A DNA stretch of 64,000 nucleotides from Burkholderia arboris (lineage in GTDB: Bacteria > Pseudomonadota > Gammaproteobacteria > Burkholderiales > Burkholderiaceae), in the NCBI RefSeq assembly GCF_902499125.1, contig NZ_CABVPX010000023.1:1-64000 (forward strand). Direction: 5' to 3'. Positions 16,822 through 25,634 of this stretch are shown here, piece by piece. Positions within the stretch are counted from its first letter, which is position 1; the number at the start of each line of letters is the position of its first letter. Made by a program: the position numbers and the translations under genes. The notes below the pieces were generated by a model. It was not told the origin of the DNA, ran no database searches, and saw only the letters and a program-made list of their open reading frames with translations.

Positions 16822-18102
16822 ATGAACGCGGTATCGGAAACAGTGAAGCGGGCAGCTTTCGACACGTCGATCAAGGTCGACGGCAAGCGGTTGTGGGACA
16901 GCCTGATGGAAGTCGCGAAGATCGGCGCGACGCCGAAGGGCGGCGTGTGCCGCCTCGCGCTGACCGATCTCGACAAGGCCGGCCGAGACCTGATCGTCGG
17001 CTGGGCGAAGGCCGCCGGCTGCACCGTGACGGTCGATACGATGGGCAACGTATTCATGCGCCGTGCGGGCCGCGTGGCCGACGCGGCGCCGGTCGTCACG
17101 GGCTCGCACGCGGATTCGCAGCCGACCGGCGGCCGCTTCGACGGCATCTACGGCGTGCTCGGCGGCCTCGAGGTGATTCGCAGTCTCAACGATCACGGGA
17201 TCGAGACCGAGCATCCGGTCGAGGTCGTGATCTGGACCAACGAGGAAGGTTCGCGCTTCGCGCCCGCGATGGTCGCGTCCGGTGTGTTCGCGGGCGTGTT
17301 CCCGCTCGAATACGGGCTGTCGCGCAAGGATGTGGACGGCAAGACGATCGGCGAGGAACTGGCGCGCATCGGCTACGCGGGCGACGTGCCGTGCGGCGGG
17401 CGCAAGCTGCACGCGGCATTCGAGCTGCATATCGAGCAGGGGCCGATTCTCGAAGCGGAATGCAAGACGATCGGCGTCGTGACCGACGCGCAGGGACAGC
17501 GCTGGTACGAGATCACGTTCACCGGCCAGGAAGCGCACGCGGGGCCGACGCCGATGCCGCGCCGCCGCGATGCGCTGCTCGGCGCGTCGCGTGTGGTCGA
17601 TCTCGTCAACCGGATCGGCCTCGATCATGCGCCGTTCGGCTGTGCGACGGTCGGGATGATGCAGGTTCACCCGAACTCGCGCAACGTGATTCCCGGGCGC
17701 GTGTTCTTCACGGTCGATTTCCGTCATCCGGACGACGCCGTGCTCGCGAAGATGGACGCCGCGCTGCGCGACGGCGTCGCGCGCATTGCGGCCGACATCG
17801 GGCTCGAGACCGAACTCGAACAGATTTTCTACTACAAGCCGGTCGCGTTCGATGCCGCCTGCGTCGAAGCCGTGCGCGGCGCGGCCGATCGCTTCGGCTA
17901 TTCGCATCGCGACATCGTGTCGGGTGCGGGCCACGATGCGTGTTATCTGGCGCAGGTCGCGCCGACGTCGATGGTGTTCGTGCCGTGTGTCGACGGCATC
18001 AGCCACAACGAGATCGAGGACGCGACGCCCGCATGGATCGAGGCCGGCGCGAACGTGCTGCTGCACGCGATGCTGTCGCGCGCATGCGAGCCGGCTTCAT
18101 GA
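16822..18102 (+). CDS. N-carbamoyl-amino-acid hydrolase / beta-ureidopropionase
   Basis: M20-family zinc amidohydrolase of 426 aa that removes the carbamoyl group from N-carbamoyl-beta-alanine (or a related N-carbamoyl amino acid), releasing CO2 and ammonia. Metal ligands are in TGSHADSQPTGGRFDG (His and Asp) and IWTNEEGSRF (Glu pair); EAHAGPTPMPRRRDAL and SGAGHDACYLA are also typical of HyuC/AmaB enzymes. The start at 16822 follows CAGGAG. With PreT/PreA and dihydropyrimidinase downstream, it supplies the last step of reductive uracil/thymine breakdown. A role on L-carbamoyl amino acids (hydantoin use) cannot be excluded from sequence alone. Confidence 0.92.
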   Translation: MNAVSETVKRAAFDTSIKVDGKRLWDSLMEVAKIGATPKGGVCRLALTDLDKAGRDLIVGWAKAAGCTVTVDTMGNVFMRRAGRVADAAPVVTGSHADSQPTGGRFDGIYGVLGGLEVIRSLNDHGIETEHPVEVVIWTNEEGSRFAPAMVASGVFAGVFPLEYGLSRKDVDGKTIGEELARIGYAGDVPCGGRKLHAAFELHIEQGPILEAECKTIGVVTDAQGQRWYEITFTGQEAHAGPTPMPRRRDALLGASRVVDLVNRIGLDHAPFGCATVGMMQVHPNSRNVIPGRVFFTVDFRHPDDAVLAKMDAALRDGVARIAADIGLETELEQIFYYKPVAFDAACVEAVRGAADRFGYSHRDIVSGAGHDACYLAQVAPTSMVFVPCVDGISHNEIEDATPAWIEAGANVLLHAMLSRACEPAS

Positions 18103-18229
18103 TGGATCGGTCATAGCAGCCGGGAGGCTGCGTATCGCCTGAACACAGGATTCCTCAGCATGACCGCCCCGACTGTGCGTTTGCAGCCGGCGGGGACGGC
18201 TTTGTCTCCACTCAGTCGAAGGAACGCGT

Positions 18230-19567
18230 ATGACCACCAAGCCAACCGGCGATATCGCCGCGCATCGCCTGTCGTCCACGCAACTCTCGTGCGAATTCGC
18301 CGATATCGCGCCGCTGCTCGATCCGACTGCCGCGGCGGCCGCCGCGAGCCGTTGTCACTACTGCTACGACGCGCCATGCGTGCAGGCGTGCCCGACGCAG
18401 ATCGACATCCCGAGCTTCATCCGCAAGATCGGCAACGGCAACCTGAAAGGCGCCGCGACCGACATCCTGTCCGCGAATCCGCTCGGCGGGATGTGTGCGC
18501 GCGTGTGCCCGACCGAGATCCTGTGCGAAGGCGCCTGCGTGCGTAACCACCAGGATGCGCAGCCGGTTGCGATCGGCGCGCTGCAGCGGCATGCGACCGA
18601 CTGGGCGATGGAAACCGGTGCGGTGCAGTTCCGGCGCGCGCCCGATACGGGCCGTCATGTCGCGGTGGTCGGCGCCGGGCCGGCCGGACTCGCGTGTGCG
18701 CACCGGCTCGCGCTTGCCGGGCATCGCGTCACGCTGTTCGACGCGCGCCCGAAGGCCGGTGGCCTTAACGAATACGGGATCGCCGCGTACAAGACCGTCG
18801 ACGATTTCGCACAGCGCGAAGTCGAGTGGCTGCTGTCGGTCGGCGGCATCACGCTGGAAACCGGGGTTGCGCTCGGGCGAGACGTGACGCTCGACGCACT
18901 GCGTGAGCAGCACGACGCGGTATTCCTCGCAATGGGGCTCGGCGGCGTGCGGGCGCTCGCGATCGATGGCGAGCAGCTGGGCGGCGTGATGAATGCGGTC
19001 GATTTCATCGAGCAGGTGCGGCAGGCCGACACGCTGGAGAACGTGCCGGTCGGGCGGCGCGTGGTCGTGATCGGCGGCGGCAATACGGCCATCGATGCGT
19101 CCGTGCAGAGCCGCAAGCTCGGCGCCGAGCGCGTGACGATGGTGTACCGGCGCGGCGTGGAGGCAATGAGCGCGACGTGGGCCGAGCGCGAGTTCGCGCA
19201 GAAGTGCGGCGTCACGCTCGTCACGCATGCGAAGCCGGTGCGCATGGCGGGCGCGAACGGGCAGGTGACGGGTGTCGAATTCGAGGCGGCATCGGGCGAG
19301 CGCTTCACCGTCGATGCGGACATGGTGCTGAAGGCGATCGGCCAGACGCTGGTGCCGGACGGTGTCGCCGCCGCGTTGCTGACGGCGGACAGTTCGCGCA
19401 TCGCGGTGGATGCCGACGGGCGCACGGCGCTGCCCGACGTATGGGCCGGCGGCGACTGTGCGGCGACGGGCGGCATCGACCTCACGGTGCAGGCCGTGCA
19501 GGACGGCAAGCGCGCGGCCGCGTCGATCGACGCGGTGCTCGCCGCGCGCGACGCAAAGGCGGCCTGA
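18230..19567 (+). CDS. preT: Dihydropyrimidine dehydrogenase subunit PreT
   Basis: Flavin and iron-sulfur subunit of NAD-dependent dihydropyrimidine dehydrogenase, 445 aa. The N terminus has the Fer4_20 cysteine set (CHYCYDAPCVQACP at residues 42-55, then GMCARVCPTEILCEGAC). A FAD loop GAGPAGLACAHRLALAGH follows, and a second dinucleotide site VIGGGNTAIDAS binds NAD(H). The C-terminal part ends in VWAGGDCAATGGIDLTVQAV. It passes electrons between NAD(H) and PreA for reduction of uracil or thymine. It precedes preA by 55 nt. Confidence 0.95.
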   Translation: MTTKPTGDIAAHRLSSTQLSCEFADIAPLLDPTAAAAAASRCHYCYDAPCVQACPTQIDIPSFIRKIGNGNLKGAATDILSANPLGGMCARVCPTEILCEGACVRNHQDAQPVAIGALQRHATDWAMETGAVQFRRAPDTGRHVAVVGAGPAGLACAHRLALAGHRVTLFDARPKAGGLNEYGIAAYKTVDDFAQREVEWLLSVGGITLETGVALGRDVTLDALREQHDAVFLAMGLGGVRALAIDGEQLGGVMNAVDFIEQVRQADTLENVPVGRRVVVIGGGNTAIDASVQSRKLGAERVTMVYRRGVEAMSATWAEREFAQKCGVTLVTHAKPVRMAGANGQVTGVEFEAASGERFTVDADMVLKAIGQTLVPDGVAAALLTADSSRIAVDADGRTALPDVWAGGDCAATGGIDLTVQAVQDGKRAAASIDAVLAARDAKAA

Positions 19568-19622
19568 ACGCGCGGCGCACTGCAAGCACATCGAACACGA
19601 CCCCATTCTCACGGAGCCGACC

Positions 19623-20933
19623 ATGGCCGACCTTCGTTGCACCATCGCAGGCATCACTTCGCCGAATCCGTTCTGGCTGGCGTCCGCGCCGCCGACCGAC
19701 AAGGCTTACAACGTCAACCGCGCCTTCGAGGCGGGCTGGGGCGGCGTCGTCTGGAAGACGCTCGGGCTCGATCCGCACGTCGTCAACGTCAGTTCGCGCT
19801 ACGGCGCCGTGCAATGGAACGGCCAGCGCATCGCGGGGCTGAACAACATCGAGCTGATCACCGACCGGCCGCTCGACGTGAACCTGAGAGAGATCGCGCA
19901 GGTGAAGCGCGACTGGCCGGACCGCGCGCTGATCGTATCGCTGATGGTGCCGTGCAACGAACGCGACTGGAAGTGGATCCTGCCGCTTGTCGAGGATACC
20001 GGCGCCGATGCGGTCGAACTCAACTTCGGCTGCCCGCACGGCATGAGCGAGCGCGGGATGGGCGCGGCCGTCGGGCAGGTGCCCGAATATGTCGAAATGG
20101 TCACGCGCTGGGTGAAGGAAGGCACGAAGCTGCCGTGCCTCGTGAAGCTCACGCCGAACATCAGCGATATCCGGATGGGGTCGCGCGCCGCATACAAGGG
20201 CGGTGCGGACGGCGTGTCGCTGATCAACACGATCAACTCGATCGTCGCGGTCGATCTCGATCACATGGCGCCGATGCCGACCGTCGACGGCAAGGGCACG
20301 CACGGCGGCTATTGCGGCCCGGCGGTCAAGCCGATCGCGCTGAACATGGTCGCCGAGATCGCACGCGACCCGGAAACGCCGAACCTGCCGATTTCGGGCA
20401 TCGGGGGCATCTCGTCATGGCGCGACGCGGCGGAGTTCATGGTGCTCGGTGCCGGCAGCGTGCAGGTGTGCACCGCGGCGATGCATTACGGATTCCGGAT
20501 CGTGTCGGACCTCGCAGACGGGTTGTCGAACTGGATGGACGAGAAAGGCTATGCGACGCTCGACGACATCCGCGGCCGCGCGGTGCCGAACGTGACCGAC
20601 TGGAAATACCTGAACCTGAAGTACGACATCAAGGCGCGCATCGACCAGGACCGCTGCATCCAGTGCGGGCTGTGCCATATCGCGTGCGAGGATACGTCGC
20701 ACCAGGCCATCACGGCGACGAAGGACGGCGTGCGGCACTTCGAAGTGGTCGATTCGGAGTGCGTCGGGTGCAATCTTTGCATGCATGTGTGTCCGGTCGA
20801 GCAATGCATCACGATGGAGCGTGTCGACTCGGGCGACTACGCGAACTGGACCACGCATCCGAACAATCCGGCGAGCGCGGATGCGAGTGCAGGTGCGGCG
20901 GCGCCCGAGAAGCACGCGAAGAAGGCTGCCTGA
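19623..20933 (+). CDS. preA: Dihydropyrimidine dehydrogenase subunit PreA
   Basis: FMN-containing catalytic subunit, 436 aa, that reduces uracil/thymine to the dihydro form. The TIM-barrel part is close to dihydroorotate dehydrogenases: FWLASAPPTDKAYNV at the start, ELNFGCPHGMSERGMGA with the catalytic cysteine region, and the FMN phosphate loop SGIGGISSWRDAAEFM. Two C-terminal 4Fe-4S motifs are complete: CIQCGLCHIACED from residue 345 and CVGCNLCMHVCP from residue 380. A further alanine-rich tail ends the protein. The start at 19623 follows GGAG about 8 nt upstream. Confidence 0.96.
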   Translation: MADLRCTIAGITSPNPFWLASAPPTDKAYNVNRAFEAGWGGVVWKTLGLDPHVVNVSSRYGAVQWNGQRIAGLNNIELITDRPLDVNLREIAQVKRDWPDRALIVSLMVPCNERDWKWILPLVEDTGADAVELNFGCPHGMSERGMGAAVGQVPEYVEMVTRWVKEGTKLPCLVKLTPNISDIRMGSRAAYKGGADGVSLINTINSIVAVDLDHMAPMPTVDGKGTHGGYCGPAVKPIALNMVAEIARDPETPNLPISGIGGISSWRDAAEFMVLGAGSVQVCTAAMHYGFRIVSDLADGLSNWMDEKGYATLDDIRGRAVPNVTDWKYLNLKYDIKARIDQDRCIQCGLCHIACEDTSHQAITATKDGVRHFEVVDSECVGCNLCMHVCPVEQCITMERVDSGDYANWTTHPNNPASADASAGAAAPEKHAKKAA

Positions 20934-20942
20934 CCGGCGTCC

Positions 20943-20974
20943 GGCGGCGCGGGACTTCCCGCACCGCCGCTTTT
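20943..20974 (+). terminator. Hairpin after preA
   Basis: GGCGGCGCGGG and CCCGCACCGCC pair around a 4-nt loop with one mismatch and are followed by TTTT, 9 nt after the preA stop. It may end or attenuate transcription before the permease gene, which nevertheless belongs to the same pathway. Confidence 0.65.
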
Positions 20975-21035
20975 CGTTCCACCCGGGCCGGCATCGCATG
21001 ATGCCGGCACTGGCGTTTTCCGTGGAGTGCGTTCG

Positions 21036-22544
21036 ATGAATCACGCAGCGAATCCCGCCGATCCCGACAGCGCGGCGGCGCCGGGCGGCAGCCTGTACAA
21101 CGACGACCTCGCGCCGACGACGCCGGCGCAGCGCACGTGGAAGTGGTATCACTTCGCGGCGCTGTGGGTCGGGATGGTGATGAACATCGCGTCGTACATG
21201 CTTGCGGCCGGGTTGATTCAGGAGGGCATGTCGCCGTGGCAGGCGGTGACGACGGTGCTGCTCGGCAACCTGATCGTGCTCGTGCCGATGCTGCTGATCG
21301 GCCATGCGGGTGCGAAGCACGGGATTCCGTACGCGGTGCTCGTGCGCGCGTCGTTCGGCACGCAGGGCGCGAAGCTGCCGGCGCTGCTGCGGGCGATCGT
21401 CGCATGCGGCTGGTACGGCATCCAGACCTGGCTCGGCGGCAGCGCGATCTACACGCTTCTGAACATCCTGACCGGCAATGCGTTGCACGGCGCGGCGCTG
21501 CCGCTCGTCGGCATCTCGGTCGGGCAGCTCGCGTGCTTCCTCGTGTTCTGGGCGCTGCAGATCTACTTCATCTGGCACGGCACCGATTCGATCCGCTGGC
21601 TCGAAAGCTGGTCCGCGCCGATCAAGGTCGTGATGTGCGTGGCGCTCGTTTGGTGGGCGACGTCGAAGGCGGGCGGCTTCGGCTCGATGCTGTCGGCGCC
21701 GTCGCAGTTCGCGGCCGGCGGCAAGAAGGCCGGCCTGTTCTGGGCGACGTTCTGGCCGGGCCTGACCGCGATGGTCGGCTTCTGGGCGACGCTCGCGCTG
21801 AACATCCCCGATTTCACGCGCTTCGCGCATTCGCAGCGCGACCAGATGATCGGGCAGTCGATCGGGCTGCCGCTGCCGATGGCGCTGCTGTCGGTGGTGT
21901 CGGTCGTCGTGACGTCGGCCACCGTCGTGATCTACGGCAACGCGATCTGGGATCCGATCGACCTGACGAGCCGGATGACGGGCATCGGCGTGGGCATCGC
22001 GCTCGTGATCCTCACGCTCGACACGATGTGCTGCAACCTCGCCGCGAATCTCGTGGGCCCTGCTTACGATTTCTCGAGCCTGTGGCCGAAGGCCATCTCG
22101 TACCGCACCGGCGGGATGATTACCGCGACGATCGCGATCGTGATGATGCCGTGGAAGATCCTCGCGACGACGGACGGCTATATCTTTACCTGGCTCGTCG
22201 GCTATTCGGCGCTGCTCGGGCCCGTCGCGGGCATCCTGATGGTCGACTACTTCCTGATTCGCGGCACGCAGCTCGACACGCGCGCGCTGTTCGACGAGCG
22301 CGGCGGCTTCAGCTACGCGCGCGGCTGGAACCCGGCCGCGCTGGCCGCGCTCGCGGTCGGCGTGCTGCCGAACCTGCCCGGCTTCCTGCACACGGCATTC
22401 CCGGCTTCGTTCCCGAACGTGCCGGCGTTCTTCAACACGCTTTATACGTATGCGTGGTTCGTCGGCCTCGTGCTGGCGTCCGGCGTGTACGGCACCTGGA
22501 TGAAGTGGCGCGCCGGACAGCGCGCGCAGATCGCGAGCGCATGA
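21036..22544 (+). CDS. NCS1 permease for pyrimidines or dihydropyrimidines
   Basis: Inner-membrane symporter of 502 aa with about twelve helices, of the NCS1 Fur/PucI-like branch. The segment WVGMVMNIASYMLAAGLI is typical, as are YGIQTWLGGSAIYTLL, NIPDFTRFAHSQRDQMIGQ and the C-terminal GYSALLGPVAGILMVDYFLIR. Members carry uracil, allantoin or hydantoin. Lying between preA and dihydropyrimidinase on the same strand, it most likely imports uracil, thymine or a hydantoin-like substrate for this pathway. The start at 21036 has GGAG 10 nt upstream. Confidence 0.93.
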   Translation: MNHAANPADPDSAAAPGGSLYNDDLAPTTPAQRTWKWYHFAALWVGMVMNIASYMLAAGLIQEGMSPWQAVTTVLLGNLIVLVPMLLIGHAGAKHGIPYAVLVRASFGTQGAKLPALLRAIVACGWYGIQTWLGGSAIYTLLNILTGNALHGAALPLVGISVGQLACFLVFWALQIYFIWHGTDSIRWLESWSAPIKVVMCVALVWWATSKAGGFGSMLSAPSQFAAGGKKAGLFWATFWPGLTAMVGFWATLALNIPDFTRFAHSQRDQMIGQSIGLPLPMALLSVVSVVVTSATVVIYGNAIWDPIDLTSRMTGIGVGIALVILTLDTMCCNLAANLVGPAYDFSSLWPKAISYRTGGMITATIAIVMMPWKILATTDGYIFTWLVGYSALLGPVAGILMVDYFLIRGTQLDTRALFDERGGFSYARGWNPAALAALAVGVLPNLPGFLHTAFPASFPNVPAFFNTLYTYAWFVGLVLASGVYGTWMKWRAGQRAQIASA

Positions 22545-22607
22545 CGCACACGGCATGCGATGCAAGCGCGGCATGCGGCACCCGACAGTCAACGAGGAGG
22601 CAACGAA

Positions 22608-24065
22608 ATGGCAATCCTGATTCGCGGCGGCACGGTGGTCGATGCGGACCGCTCCTATCGCGCGGACGTGCTCTGTGCGGACCCTGAGGACGGCGGCACG
22701 ATCCTGCAGATTGCGGAGACGATCGATGCGCCGGCCGGCGCAACCGTCGTCGACGCGCACGACCAGTACGTGATGCCCGGTGGCATCGATCCGCATACGC
22801 ACATGGAACTGCCGTTCATGGGCACGAGGGCAAGCGACGATTTCTACTCGGGCACGGCTGCCGGGCTGGCGGGCGGCACGACGAGCATCATCGATTTCGT
22901 GATCCCGAGCCCGAAGCAGCCGCTGATGGACGCGTTCCGCGAATGGCGCGGCTGGGCCGAGAAGGCGGCTTCCGATTACGGCTTCCACGTGGCCGTGACG
23001 TGGTGGGACGAGAGCGTGCACCGCGACATGGGCACGCTCGTGCGCGAGCATGGCGTGTCGAGCTTCAAGCACTTCATGGCGTACAAGAACGCGATCATGG
23101 CCGACGACGAGGTGCTCGTGAACAGCTTCACGCGTTCGCTCGAGCTCGGCGCGCTGCCGACCGTGCATGCGGAGAACGGCGAGCTCGTGTTCCAGTTGCA
23201 AAAGGCGCTGCTCGCGCGCGGGATGACCGGGCCGGAGGCGCATCCGCTGTCGCGGCCGCCGGAGGTCGAGGGCGAGGCCGCGAACCGCGCGATCCGCATC
23301 GCGCAGGTGCTCGGCGTGCCCGTGTACATCGTGCACGTGTCGGCAAAGGATGCGGTCGACGTGATCACGCGCGCGCGCAGCGAAGGGCTGCGCGTGTTCG
23401 GCGAGGTGCTGCCGGGCCACCTCGTGATCGACGAGGCCGTCTATCGCGACCCGGACTGGACGCGTGCGGCCGCGCACGTGATGAGCCCGCCGTTTCGCTC
23501 GGACGAGCACCGCGAGGCGCTGTGGCGCGGGCTGCAGTCGGGGCAGCTGCATACGACGGCGACCGACCACTGCGTGTTCTGTGCGTCGCAGAAGGCGATG
23601 GGCCGTGACGATTTCACGAAGATCCCGAACGGCTGCGGCGGCGTCGAGGACCGCATGTCGGTGCTGTGGCATCACGGCGTGAATCACGGCCGCATCACGC
23701 CGAACGAGTTCGTGCGGATCACGTCGACGAACGCCGCGCAGATCTTCAACCTGTATCCGCGCAAGGGCGCCGTGCAGGTCGGCGCCGATGCCGACCTCGT
23801 CGTGTGGGATCCGGCCGCGACGAAGACGATCTCGGTGAAGACCCATCACCAGCAGGTCGACTTCAACGTGTTCGAGGGGATGACGGTGCAGGGCGTCGCG
23901 ACGCACACGCTCACGCGCGGCGCGCTCGCGTGGGCCGACGGTGAGCTGCGCGCGGTGCGCGGCGCGGGCCGCTACCTGAAGCGCCCGCCTGCGGCCGGCT
24001 ACTACGAGGCCGCGCGGATCGCGAACCGGCTGCGCGAACCGCATCCGGTCGAACGCGCGGGCTGA
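22608..24065 (+). CDS. hydA: Dihydropyrimidinase
   Basis: Zinc amidohydrolase of 485 aa that opens the dihydrouracil/dihydrothymine ring (or hydantoins) to the N-carbamoyl amino acid. The metal ligands are visible: GGIDPHTHMELPF (two His), the lysine that becomes carboxylated in FKHFMAYKNAIMADDE, TVHAENGEL and VHVSAKDAVD (His), and the late Asp in TTATDHCVFCASQK. The start at 22608 follows GAGGAGG. Its substrate is the PreTA product and its product feeds the hydrolase at 16822. It ends at a good terminator. Confidence 0.95.
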   Translation: MAILIRGGTVVDADRSYRADVLCADPEDGGTILQIAETIDAPAGATVVDAHDQYVMPGGIDPHTHMELPFMGTRASDDFYSGTAAGLAGGTTSIIDFVIPSPKQPLMDAFREWRGWAEKAASDYGFHVAVTWWDESVHRDMGTLVREHGVSSFKHFMAYKNAIMADDEVLVNSFTRSLELGALPTVHAENGELVFQLQKALLARGMTGPEAHPLSRPPEVEGEAANRAIRIAQVLGVPVYIVHVSAKDAVDVITRARSEGLRVFGEVLPGHLVIDEAVYRDPDWTRAAAHVMSPPFRSDEHREALWRGLQSGQLHTTATDHCVFCASQKAMGRDDFTKIPNGCGGVEDRMSVLWHHGVNHGRITPNEFVRITSTNAAQIFNLYPRKGAVQVGADADLVVWDPAATKTISVKTHHQQVDFNVFEGMTVQGVATHTLTRGALAWADGELRAVRGAGRYLKRPPAAGYYEAARIANRLREPHPVERAG

Positions 24066-24077
24066 GCGGCGCGGGTC

Positions 24078-24128
24078 ATGCGGGGCGTGTCCGTTCGGGC
24101 GGCGAACGGCGCGCCCCGCATACGTTTT
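24078..24128 (+). terminator. Intrinsic terminator after dihydropyrimidinase
   Basis: Ten-base arms ATGCGGGGCG (24078-24087) and CGCCCCGCAT (24112-24121) pair perfectly, with an inner CCGTTC/GAACGG pair, and are followed by ACGTTTTG. This separates the pyrimidine-degradation operon from the nucleoside genes. Confidence 0.8.
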
Positions 24129-24320
24129 GTGCAAAATAGATAGAATAACTGATCAAATAGACGGGATACGAAACAGGAAACGATCGACGGCAATGGCGAC
24201 AGCGTTTTTGTCGGCGTTGCAGGCGTGCATATCCAGCGAGTAACATCCACCAACCCCGCACAGGGGCCGCGGGCCAGGGCCGCCCGCCGGACAGTTCAAA
24301 TAGTGAGAAAGGAGCACAAG

Positions 24321-25595
24321 GTGGATATTCTGCGCAGTCTCCTCGGTATGCTGTTCCTGTTGCTGGTTGCCTATCTGTTGTCGAACAATCGCCGTGCGGT
24401 AAGCGGCCGGACCATGATCGCCGCGCTGCTCACGCAGTTCGCGATCGGCGCGCTGGTGCTGTTCGTGCCGTCGGGCCGCGCGGCGCTGGCGGGGGCCGCG
24501 AACGGCGTCAATCGCGTGCTCGACATGGGCAATCACGGCATCGCGTTCGTGTTCGGCGGGCTGGTCGATGCCCGGATGTTCCAGCTGTTCGGCGACGGCG
24601 GGTTCGTGTTCGGCCTGCGCGTGCTGCCGATGATCATCTTCGTCACCGCGCTGATCTCGGTGCTGTACTACATCGGCGTGATGAAGTGGATCGTCGCGAT
24701 CCTCGGCGCGGGGCTCGCGAAAGTGCTCGGCGTGAGCCGCATAGAAGCGTGTTCGGCCGTTGCGACGATCTTTCTCGGGCAAAGCGAGATGCCCGCGCTC
24801 GTGAAGCCGTTCGTGCGGAACATGACGAGCGCCGAGATCTTCACGGTGATGGCGAGCGGCATGGCGTCGGTCGCCGGCTCGGTGCTGGTCGGCTACGCCG
24901 GCCTCGGCGTGAAGATGGAATACCTGCTCGCCGCATCGTTCATGGCAGTGCCGGGCGGGCTGCTGTTCGGCAAGCTGCTGTTTCCGACCGTCGAACCGAG
25001 CCGCATCGTGGTCGACGGTCTCGATTTCGACGACAAGCGGGCCGCCAACGTGATCGAGGCCGCGGCGTCCGGTGCGTCGGTCGGCCTGCGGATCGCGATC
25101 AACGTCGGCGCGATGCTGATCGCGTTCGTCGGACTCATCGCGCTGATGAACCTGATCGTCGGAGGCGCGGCCGCGTTCGCAGGCTTTCCGCAGGTCACGC
25201 TGGTGGGGCTCATCGGCCACCTGTTCGCGCCGCTCGCGTGGGTCATCGGCGTGCCTTGGCACGATGCGACGCTGGCCGGCAACTTCATCGGCGAGAAACT
25301 GATCTTCAACGAATTCGTTGCGTACGGCGACTTGTCGCCGTACCTGAAGGGCGGCGAGCACGTCGCGGCGGCCGGCTTGCAGGTGCTCGACCCGAAGACG
25401 CTCGCGATCGTGTCGTTCGCGCTGTGCGGCTTCGCGAACTTCTCGTCGATCGCGATTCTCGCGGGCGGCTTCAGCGCGGTCGCGCCCGAGCGCCGCTCGG
25501 AAGTCGCACGACACGGCTTGCGCGCGCTGACGGCGGCAACGCTGTCGAACCTGATGAGCGCGGCGATTGCCGGCCTGTTCTTCTCGCTGCATTGA
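24321..25595 (+). CDS. Concentrative nucleoside transporter (NupC/CNT)
   Basis: Cation-coupled nucleoside importer of 424 aa. A GTG start at 24321 is chosen because AAAGGAG lies 6 nt before it and the preceding frame looks non-coding. CNT hallmarks are present: the re-entrant-loop region FLGQSEMPALVKPFVRNMT and the late FIGEKLIFNEFVAYGDL, plus ALCGFANFSSIAILAGG. About eight to ten helices are predicted. It is followed by thymidine phosphorylase and cytidine deaminase, so it brings in pyrimidine (deoxy)nucleosides for cleavage and for the uracil/thymine pathway just upstream. Confidence 0.94.
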   Translation: MDILRSLLGMLFLLLVAYLLSNNRRAVSGRTMIAALLTQFAIGALVLFVPSGRAALAGAANGVNRVLDMGNHGIAFVFGGLVDARMFQLFGDGGFVFGLRVLPMIIFVTALISVLYYIGVMKWIVAILGAGLAKVLGVSRIEACSAVATIFLGQSEMPALVKPFVRNMTSAEIFTVMASGMASVAGSVLVGYAGLGVKMEYLLAASFMAVPGGLLFGKLLFPTVEPSRIVVDGLDFDDKRAANVIEAAASGASVGLRIAINVGAMLIAFVGLIALMNLIVGGAAAFAGFPQVTLVGLIGHLFAPLAWVIGVPWHDATLAGNFIGEKLIFNEFVAYGDLSPYLKGGEHVAAAGLQVLDPKTLAIVSFALCGFANFSSIAILAGGFSAVAPERRSEVARHGLRALTAATLSNLMSAAIAGLFFSLH

Positions 25596-25634
25596 ACCGT
25601 GCAGTAGACTCCGACCGTTCGAAGAGAGGCAACG

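Noticed and set aside
20415..24134. 1239-codon open frame on the minus strand
   Set aside because: It is the antisense of preA, the NCS1 permease and dihydropyrimidinase, which all have full family motifs. High GC3 keeps antisense frames open.
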